A program made the position numbers and the translations under genes. From a beta proteobacterium MWH-UniP1 (GTDB lineage Bacteria > Pseudomonadota > Gammaproteobacteria > Burkholderiales > Burkholderiaceae_A), in contig CP143625.1 of NCBI GenBank assembly GCA_036362785.1, positions 435,401 to 499,400 on the forward strand: a DNA stretch of 64,000 bases. The letters are read 5' to 3'. Each line of letters starts with the position of its first letter. Within the stretch, counting starts at the first letter, position 1. Shown piece by piece: positions 57,570 to 64,000 of this stretch. The notes under the pieces were generated by a model, which was given only the letters and a program-made list of their open reading frames with translations, did no database searches and was not told where the DNA came from.

Positions 57570-59948
57570 ATGTCCTCTCAAGCTAACCTCGCAACCGATT
57601 GGCGTGCTGGTTACGGGCCCATCGCGCACAGGTCTGAAACCATCGAACGTATGCAGGCCCTAGTGCAACGTCTGGTCGCGCAAAGGCGTATAGCAGACGA
57701 AGCCTCGGCCCATGCGCTGCTGGCTGCAGCCGACCGGGTGGCCTGCACGGCCATGAGCGTAGTGGCGCATATGACCTATGCCCGGCGCATCGACCGAAGC
57801 GGCTGCCCACTGGGCTCCGATGATTTCAAACAAACGCCCGAAGGCCACACCGGCGGCTCGCTCAACATGGTGCCAGCCTTCGTGGGTTATCTGTTGGCCA
57901 ACGCGCTGACCGGGACGACACGCGGCTGGCTCATGGGGCAGGGGCACTGCGTGGCCGCGATCGAGGCGGTGAACGCACTGACCGGCGATGTATCCGCCGC
58001 CCAGCGTGGACGCTACGACCGCAGCGAGGCGGGCCTGTCGCTCCTGATCGCGGACTTCTACTCCTATGCCATCGATAAGCAGGGTCGGCCCGCGGTACCG
58101 CTGGGTAGCCATGCCGGGCCGAACACGGCCGGCGCGATCTCCGAAGGCGGCTATCTGGGGTTCGCCGGGCTGCAGTATGTGCACACGCCGTTGCCGGGAG
58201 AAAGCCTGGTGGCATTCCTCAGTGATGGCGCTTTCGAGGAACAACGTGGCTCGGACTGGGCGCCGCGCTGGTGGCGCGCCGAGGACTGCGGCTTCGCCAT
58301 CCCGGTCATGATTCTCAACGGACGGCGCATCGAGCAGCGCACCCAGATCGTGCAGGAAGGTGGCGCTACCTGGCTGGCCGAAGATCTGCGCCACAACGGC
58401 TTCGATCCCGTCATCGTTGATGGACGTGATCCGATGGCGATCGCATGGGCCATTGTTGAAGCCGAAGACACGCTGAGCGCCTTCGCCGCACGCTCGGATC
58501 GGCGCTATCCGGTCAAGCTGCCCTACGTGATCGCCGAGACGGAGAAAGGTTTTGGCTTCCCGGGCGCGGCGACCAATGCCGCCCACAACCTGCCGCTGAA
58601 CGGCAATCCGCGCGAGGATGCGCAGGCACGCGAGGCCTTCAACGCAGGGGCTGCGGCGCTGTTCGTGCCCGAGAGCGAACTGGAAAACGCGCTCACCGTC
58701 CTTGCGAATCACGGCCAGAGCCAGCGCTCGCGCGAAAGCGAGCACCCCATGGCCCTACGCCATCCAGCGAGCCCTCATCTGCCGATGCCGGCCTGGGCGC
58801 CAACTGAGGTATCGGGCAGCGCCATGTCCGCACTGGACCGTTGGTTCGTGGAGCTAGTGCAGGCAAATCCACAGTTGCGCATCCGGATCGGCAATCCCGA
58901 TGAACTGGCCAGCAACAAGATGGGGACCACGCTAGCGCTGCTCAAGCACCGCGTCAACGTGCCCGAACCCGGCGTCCCGGAATCGACGGATGGCTCGGTG
59001 GTCACCGCACTCAATGAAGAAGCCGTTGCGGCCGCCGCCCTCGCCAACAAAGGGGGGCTGAACCTGATCGTCAGCTACGAGGCATTCGCGGTCAAGATGC
59101 TTGGATTGATGCGCCAGGAGATCATCTTCGCGCGTCGGCAGAAGGAGCTGGGCCAGCCGCCAGGCTGGATCTCCGTCCCGCTGATCGTCACATCCCACAC
59201 CTGGGAGAACAGCAAGAACGAGCAGTCACACCAGGACCCGACCATTGGCGAAGCATTGCTGGGGGAGATGTCGGACACCGCACGCGTGTTGTTCCCGGTG
59301 GATGCCAACACGGCGTCCGCCGCGCTGCGAGCGGTCTACGCCAGCCGGGGCCAAGTGGCCTGTGTGGTGGTCTCCAAGCGCGACACGCCGAATCACTTCA
59401 ACGCCGCCGCCGCTCAATCGCTGGTTGAGCACGGAGCAGCCCATGTAGCCGGCGATCCGGCTACAGCACAACTGCAGTTCGTGGTGATTGGCGCCTACCA
59501 GTTGGAGGAAGCGTTCAAAGCCCACGCCCGCCTGGAGCGCCATGGACTTGCGTCGTGCGTCACTGTAGTGATCGAACCCGGCCGCCTGCGCATTCCGCGA
59601 GATGACCTTGAGGCCACCTTCGTGGTCGGTGACGAAGCCCTGCAAGCACTCTTCCCGCCTCACTTGCCTCGCGTGTTAATAAGCCATACCCGCCCAGAGC
59701 CGATGCTGGGTGTGCTGCGCCGCATTGACAGCGGCACCTCGAAGACGCGGGCTTTGGGCTACATCAACCGCGGCGGCACGCTCGATGTGGCTGGAATGTT
59801 GATCGCCAACCGCTGCACCTGGGTGGACGCCATCTATGCCGCTGCGCAAGTGACCGGCCGGAACAGTTCGCAGGTTGCTGCGGCCGCGACCGACGAGCGA
59901 ATTTCAAGTGGTTCTGACGCGGTCCGCGGCGACCGCGCCGGTTCCTGA
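57570..59948 (+). CDS. Phosphoketolase family protein with altered signatures
   Basis: 792 residues, with the phosphoketolase N-terminal TPP domain, a middle domain and a C-terminal domain in the usual order. But the two family signatures differ from the canonical forms: EGGYLGF (about 192-198) in place of EGGELGY, and SDGAFEEQR (about 218-226) in place of GDGEAETGP. Some databases name this branch xylulose-5-phosphate 3-epimerase. The reaction is therefore not safely phosphoketolase. TPP-related LSDGAFEE still gives a metal/TPP site. AAGGAGACC precedes the ATG. Confidence 0.82.
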   Translation: MSSQANLATDWRAGYGPIAHRSETIERMQALVQRLVAQRRIADEASAHALLAAADRVACTAMSVVAHMTYARRIDRSGCPLGSDDFKQTPEGHTGGSLNMVPAFVGYLLANALTGTTRGWLMGQGHCVAAIEAVNALTGDVSAAQRGRYDRSEAGLSLLIADFYSYAIDKQGRPAVPLGSHAGPNTAGAISEGGYLGFAGLQYVHTPLPGESLVAFLSDGAFEEQRGSDWAPRWWRAEDCGFAIPVMILNGRRIEQRTQIVQEGGATWLAEDLRHNGFDPVIVDGRDPMAIAWAIVEAEDTLSAFAARSDRRYPVKLPYVIAETEKGFGFPGAATNAAHNLPLNGNPREDAQAREAFNAGAAALFVPESELENALTVLANHGQSQRSRESEHPMALRHPASPHLPMPAWAPTEVSGSAMSALDRWFVELVQANPQLRIRIGNPDELASNKMGTTLALLKHRVNVPEPGVPESTDGSVVTALNEEAVAAAALANKGGLNLIVSYEAFAVKMLGLMRQEIIFARRQKELGQPPGWISVPLIVTSHTWENSKNEQSHQDPTIGEALLGEMSDTARVLFPVDANTASAALRAVYASRGQVACVVVSKRDTPNHFNAAAAQSLVEHGAAHVAGDPATAQLQFVVIGAYQLEEAFKAHARLERHGLASCVTVVIEPGRLRIPRDDLEATFVVGDEALQALFPPHLPRVLISHTRPEPMLGVLRRIDSGTSKTRALGYINRGGTLDVAGMLIANRCTWVDAIYAAAQVTGRNSSQVAAAATDERISSGSDAVRGDRAGS

Positions 59949-59983
59949 TTTCACAACCCACAAACAAGAGGGGAGACAAATAC

Positions 59984-61342
59984 ATGCTCTCATTGACCAG
60001 CCTGGGCGGTGCCGGCACCGTCACCGGCTCCAAACACCTTATCACCCATGGCAATACCCGCATCTTGATCGACTGCGGACTGTTCCAGGGATTGAAAAAC
60101 CTGCGCGAACTTAACTGGCAGCGCCTGGCAGTTGAGCCCAAGGACATCGATGCGGTCGTATTAACGCATGCGCACCTGGATCATTGTGGGTATCTGCCCC
60201 GATTGGTGCTGGACGGGTTCCGCGGGAAGATTTTCTCGACCTCAGCCACGCGAGATGTCGCCGAACTCATCCTACTCGACAGCGCCTGGTTGCAGGAGAA
60301 GGACGCCGATTTCGCCAATCGAAAAGGATTTTCCAAACACAAGCCAGCCCTTCCGCTGTATCGGGTTCGGGATGCAGAACGTACGCTCCTGCAGTTCAAA
60401 CCGGTGCCGCTGCATCAAGAGACTGAATTGCCGGGCAATGCCCGTCTACTGCTGCGCAGCGCCGGTCACATTCTTGGGGCGGCGACGGCTCAGATCGACA
60501 TTGGCGGCAAGCGTTTGGTGTTCTCCGGCGACTTGGGACGCTTTGACGACATGGTCATGCCTGATCCTGAACCAGTCACGGAAGCGGACTACATCATCAT
60601 CGAGTCCACCTATGGCAATCGTCGTCATGACCGTTCCGATGCCGTCGAAGCGCTGGGCGACATCATCGAGCGCACGACTCGCCGCGGAGGCACGGTGGTA
60701 ATTCCCGCTTTTGCCGTGGGACGAGCGCAGTCGTTGATCTACGACTTGTGGCTGCTGCGACAGCGCGGTCGGCTCCGCAACGTGCCCGTCTATCTGGACA
60801 GTCCGATGGCCACCAACGCAACTGTGCTGCTGCACCGCCACTCCGACGACCACAAGCTCACGCAACACGATTTCGAGGCCGCATTTTCGGAAGTCAAATA
60901 CGTGCGCGACGTTGAAGAGTCCAAGGCACTATCGGCGAATCGCTACCCCAAGGTGATTATTTCCGCCAGCGGCATGGCCACCGGTGGCCGCGTGTTGCAT
61001 CACATAGAAGCGTTTGGCGGCATTCATCAGAACACGCTGCTGTTCTCTGGATTTCAGGCCGCAGGTACGCGCGGACGCAAACTGCTTGAGGGCGCTCGCG
61101 AAGTCAAGATTCATGGACGCTGGATGCCGATCAATGCGGAGGTCGCCGAGCTTCCGATGTTGTCGGCTCATGCCGACAGCGATGAACTGATGCGATGGCT
61201 GGGCGGCTTTACCCGGGCGCCGGAAGGGGTGTTCATTGTTCACGGTGAATCCGATGCCTCCGAGGCGCTGCGCGAACGTATCCAGCGCGAACTCAAATGG
61301 CACGCATCGGTGCCCATGCAAAACCAGGAGTTCGCCCTGTGA
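59984..61342 (+). CDS. Metallo-beta-lactamase/beta-CASP RNase-like protein
   Basis: 452 residues: MBL zinc core with LTHAHLDHCGYL (HxHxDH), LRSAGHILGAA, FSGDLGRFDD; beta-CASP insertion (about 205-330); and the RNA-specificity C-terminal region with LSAHADSDELMRWLGG and FIVHGESDAS. Relatives process or degrade RNA (CPSF-73/YSH1-like exonuclease). Here it lies 35 bp after the phosphoketolase homologue and overlaps the phosphorylase by 4 nt, so it may supply nucleotides for salvage. Confidence 0.88.
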   Translation: MLSLTSLGGAGTVTGSKHLITHGNTRILIDCGLFQGLKNLRELNWQRLAVEPKDIDAVVLTHAHLDHCGYLPRLVLDGFRGKIFSTSATRDVAELILLDSAWLQEKDADFANRKGFSKHKPALPLYRVRDAERTLLQFKPVPLHQETELPGNARLLLRSAGHILGAATAQIDIGGKRLVFSGDLGRFDDMVMPDPEPVTEADYIIIESTYGNRRHDRSDAVEALGDIIERTTRRGGTVVIPAFAVGRAQSLIYDLWLLRQRGRLRNVPVYLDSPMATNATVLLHRHSDDHKLTQHDFEAAFSEVKYVRDVEESKALSANRYPKVIISASGMATGGRVLHHIEAFGGIHQNTLLFSGFQAAGTRGRKLLEGAREVKIHGRWMPINAEVAELPMLSAHADSDELMRWLGGFTRAPEGVFIVHGESDASEALRERIQRELKWHASVPMQNQEFAL

Positions 61343-62856
61343 GTGCCCGCATCACTCCCCAGACACCCGCCTTGCAAGCATTGCGCATGCGACTGCATGC
61401 CCAGCATCAACCCGTCGTCTTGATGCGTACCGATTGCCATGTCTGCCGTGCCGAAGGGCTGGCACCGCGGTCACAGGTACTGATCATTGCCGGCGACCGC
61501 ACTGTGCAAGCGCTACTGTACCAAATCGACAGCGATCTGCTCAAAACCGGACAGATCGCTCTGTCCGAGGCCGCCTGGGATGCCCTGGACATTCATGAGG
61601 GCGATCTTGTGCAGGTTCGGCATCCTCCGCTGCTCGAATCGTTGTCGGCCGTGCGTGCGCGAATTCACGGCCACCGACTGCAAACGACGGAGTTGCAGGC
61701 GATCGTCCGTGATGTGGTCGATGGTCGCTATACCGATGTCGCACTTTCGGCCTTCCTGACCGCAACGGCGGTACTGCCTCTGGATATGCAAGAGACCATC
61801 CATCTCACCCGTGCGATGGTCGATGTCGGGGATCACCTGCAATGGCAGGCTCCGATTGTTGTGGACAAGCATTGCGTGGGCGGATTACCGGGAAATCGCA
61901 CCACGCCGTTGGTGGTTGCCATCGCCGCAGCCAATGGATTGGTGATGCCCAAGACCTCATCACGCGCCATCACCTCTCCCGCTGGCACCGCGGACACCAT
62001 GGAAACGCTGGCTCCTGTAGACCTGGACCTGGATACGCTCAGAAAGGTCGTGGAGAAAGAGGGTGGATGCGTGGCGTGGGGCGGCGCGATGCACCTCAGC
62101 CCCGCGGACGACATCTTCGTGCGTATTGAGCGTGAACTGGATATCGACACGCAAGGACAACTGATTGCCTCGGTGTTATCCAAGAAGATTGCAGCAGGGG
62201 CGACCCACATCGTGATCGATATTCCGGTTGGGCCAACCGCAAAAGTCCGCAGCCGGGAAACTGCCGAGCATCTTGCGCATCACCTTTCGGAAGTCGCCGC
62301 GTCATTTGGCCTTGTATTGCGTTGCCTGTTTACAGACGGGAATCAGCCTGTCGGCAGAGGTATCGGCCCGGCGTTGGAGGCGCGCGACGTGTTGGCCGTA
62401 TTGCGCAACGAGGCGGATGCGCCGCAAGACCTATGTGACCGCGTGGCGTTGGTGGCGGGCGCGGTGCTTGAGCTTGGCGGCGTCGCCAAAGAAGGGGAGG
62501 GACTTCGGTTGGCTCATGAGACGATCAGCAGTGGCCGCGCGTGGGAAAAATTTCAGAGAATCTGCGCGGCTCAGGGGGGATTTCGTGAGCCGCCCCAAGC
62601 TCTCTATGTCGAACCGCTTTTGGCAACCACTTCAGGCCGAGCAGTACACATCGACAACCGTAAGCTTTCTCGTTTAGCCAAATTGGCCGGTGCGCCTGAG
62701 AGTCCAGCCGCAGGGATTCAATTGCAGGTGCGCTTAGGTGACGAGATAACACGCGGACAACCATTGATGTTTTTGCATGCGCAAACCTCTGGAGAGATGG
62801 CCTATGCACTCGCATACGTACAAGGCATTGGGGACATTGTAAAGATTGAACCTTAG
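61339..62856 (+). CDS. AMP phosphorylase/thymidine phosphorylase family protein
   Basis: Splits a nucleotide or nucleoside with phosphate. About 505 residues, GTG start at 61339. The N-terminal domain (1-90) is the extra AMP-phosphorylase-type domain. The core has DKHCVGGLPGNRTTPLVVAI, KTSSRAITSPAGTADTMETL and VAWGGAMHLSPADDI, all closer to archaeal AMP phosphorylase (DeoA family) than to E. coli thymidine phosphorylase. The product would be ribose-1,5-bisphosphate from AMP. No R15P isomerase or RubisCO is in the window. Confidence 0.85.
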   Translation: MSARITPQTPALQALRMRLHAQHQPVVLMRTDCHVCRAEGLAPRSQVLIIAGDRTVQALLYQIDSDLLKTGQIALSEAAWDALDIHEGDLVQVRHPPLLESLSAVRARIHGHRLQTTELQAIVRDVVDGRYTDVALSAFLTATAVLPLDMQETIHLTRAMVDVGDHLQWQAPIVVDKHCVGGLPGNRTTPLVVAIAAANGLVMPKTSSRAITSPAGTADTMETLAPVDLDLDTLRKVVEKEGGCVAWGGAMHLSPADDIFVRIERELDIDTQGQLIASVLSKKIAAGATHIVIDIPVGPTAKVRSRETAEHLAHHLSEVAASFGLVLRCLFTDGNQPVGRGIGPALEARDVLAVLRNEADAPQDLCDRVALVAGAVLELGGVAKEGEGLRLAHETISSGRAWEKFQRICAAQGGFREPPQALYVEPLLATTSGRAVHIDNRKLSRLAKLAGAPESPAAGIQLQVRLGDEITRGQPLMFLHAQTSGEMAYALAYVQGIGDIVKIEP

Positions 62857-63043
62857 CGCCGTGGATAAACAGGGCTCTTGAATGCTCGGTCAAACACAGC
62901 CCGGCCTCTCGTTTGGAAAAGTTGAACGCCTACATCTCATGCTCAAGAACATATGAAAAAACATCGCTTAAAAGAAGTTTTCAACCTGCATCGCGTGGAG
63001 CAAACAGAAGGAGGTCGTCAGCGCCTGAATAGGAACATTGCTC
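62857..63043. other. Gap between phosphorylase and LysR genes
   Basis: 187 bp. A run of AGAAGGAGG (about 63007-63015) lies 28 bases ahead of the LysR ATG, too far to be its ribosome-binding site; a short frame at 62953 (MKKHRLKEVFNLHRVEQTEG) follows no ribosome site and I do not call it. No palindrome is striking. Confidence 0.3.
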
Positions 63044-63934
63044 ATGGAACTGCGGCACCTGCGTTGCTTTATCGTTTTGGCCGAAGAACTTCATTTCACA
63101 CGGGCGGCTGAGCGTCTTCACATTGAGCAACCTCCTCTGTCCCGCGCCATCAAGGAGCTTGAGGACGAGTTAGGCGCTGTGCTCTTCGACCGGGACCGCC
63201 GGGGCACCCGACTGACCGCTGCGGGTGCCGTGTTCCTGCAGGACACTCGCCGGCTATTCACCGTCCTGGAGCAGGCCCGCGAGAACGTCAAGGCTGTCGC
63301 GGCGGGCTTGCGAGGCAGCCTGCGCATCGCCGTATCCGACGGCGCGCTCGATCCCCGGCTGTCGGCGTTTCTAGCCCGTTGCCGTGCCGAAGAACCCGAG
63401 ATCGAGATACGGATGTCCGAAGTGCCTTTGGCCGAGCAGTTGCGCGGCCTGCGCTCGGGCGACTTCTGCATCGGATTCGCTCATACCGCCGACGTCGGTG
63501 ATGGCATCGTCGCCGAACCTATCTGGCAGGACCCGCTGGTGGTCGCCTTGCCAGCCCGGCACGCACTGCTCGTCCACAAGGAGGTTCCACTCCATGAACT
63601 CCGGGGGCATCCTCTTGTCCTGTGCGATCCCCAGGTGTGCGAAGGCTACTGCCGCGAGTTGGCGCGCCTCCTGCAGACCCAGGAACACAAACTGAATGTC
63701 GTTGAGGAGGTTTCCTCGCTGGACATGATGCTCACCTTGGTCGGTGCCGGCTACGGCGTGGGCTTCATGACGGCGACCAAGATTCCGGTCAGCCAGCGAC
63801 CGGACGTGGTGATCCGTCCATTGGCGCTGGATACAGCCGTGATCACCACCTACCTGCTTCGACTCGAAAGCAGCAACTCATCGGCTTCGCTGGTGCGATT
63901 TATCGACCGCCTCCGGGACCCTTCGAGCGACTGA
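63044..63934 (+). CDS. LysR family transcriptional regulator
   Basis: 296 residues. N-terminal winged HTH (MELRHLRCFIVLAEELHFTR, then AAERLHIEQPPLSRAIKELE) and a C-terminal effector-binding domain of two subdomains. The ATG at 63044 is used; the TTG two codons earlier is less likely. It lies 187 bp after the phosphorylase gene, with the same orientation, so it may control this module or a gene beyond the window. Confidence 0.9.
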   Translation: MELRHLRCFIVLAEELHFTRAAERLHIEQPPLSRAIKELEDELGAVLFDRDRRGTRLTAAGAVFLQDTRRLFTVLEQARENVKAVAAGLRGSLRIAVSDGALDPRLSAFLARCRAEEPEIEIRMSEVPLAEQLRGLRSGDFCIGFAHTADVGDGIVAEPIWQDPLVVALPARHALLVHKEVPLHELRGHPLVLCDPQVCEGYCRELARLLQTQEHKLNVVEEVSSLDMMLTLVGAGYGVGFMTATKIPVSQRPDVVIRPLALDTAVITTYLLRLESSNSSASLVRFIDRLRDPSSD

Positions 63935-64000
63935 CGCAACGGACCGCACCACTTAAGATTGGGCATCGGCACGCCGGTGTTTGGTGCTTTGATAAGCAAT

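Noticed and set aside
1-64000. CRISPR arrays, insertion sequences, rRNA or complete tRNA genes
   Set aside because: No spaced direct repeats, transposase motifs, rRNA segments or full cloverleaf sequences were found by reading.

Overview
The window looks like chromosome from a betaproteobacterium, most probably Burkholderiales. The evidence is the gene complement and style: holC-valS overlap, a pepA/lptFG divergence, an AscD-type ferredoxin reductase, a double-length UvrA, bactofilins with an M23 peptidase, and class I polyhydroxyalkanoate genes. There is no rRNA, complete tRNA, insertion sequence or CRISPR array that I can see. The species cannot be named from the sequence.

Region 1 (1-21787) is housekeeping. 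On the minus strand lie the start of valS, holC and pepA, then lptF-lptG and an iron-sulfur flavoreductase on the plus strand. A minus-strand block follows: glnS, a quinone oxidoreductase, a histidine-tailed small protein and a 1831-residue UvrA carrying four ATPase modules. After it come polA, a Tat-exported dienelactone hydrolase, a ZIP metal transporter, and a cell-shape cluster of three bactofilins with a membrane-anchored M23 endopeptidase.

Region 2 (about 21944-32650) is accessory, lower in GC and partly decayed. It has a minus-strand run of small unknown genes, one carrying two compensating single-base indels. Next is a type I restriction-modification locus ordered HTH regulator, hsdM, hsdS, Abi_C-type protein, Mrr-type endonuclease, hsdR. 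The HTH gene is frameshifted at an 8-G run and hsdS has an in-frame stop, so the system as sequenced is probably impaired. An 18-bp perfect palindrome sits just upstream. Two tRNA 3'-end fragments lie downstream of hsdR and suggest that mobile DNA once inserted here.

Region 3 (32662-34553) is a short return to background: a periplasmic rhodanese, a thioredoxin-like protein and an NrsF-type anti-sigma membrane protein. The NrsF gene is cut at its 5' end exactly where an alpha/beta-hydrolase lipoprotein gene is cut at its 3' end (about 34553). From there to the end of the window the DNA is visibly richer in GC.

Region 4 (34554-63934) holds two modules. The first is a TetR-DUF4105-hydrolase operon divergent from a complete tripartite export system (outer-membrane lipoprotein, HlyD-type adaptor, RbbA-type double ATPase/permease, YhhJ-type permease), with an operator-like palindrome between them. 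The second is a long plus-strand carbon-storage and phosphate-sugar module: phasin (frameshifted), acetoacetyl-CoA reductase, DUF3141 protein, MaoC-phosphotransacetylase fusion, SDR, acetate kinase, GltS, PHA synthase, universal stress protein, LpxR, PRPP synthetase, a phosphoketolase homologue with altered signature motifs, a metallo-beta-lactamase/beta-CASP protein, an AMP-phosphorylase-type enzyme and a LysR regulator. I infer that this module links nucleotide ribose salvage and acetyl-phosphate metabolism to polyhydroxybutyrate synthesis and energy stress. It is the best candidate in the window for an incompletely described system.
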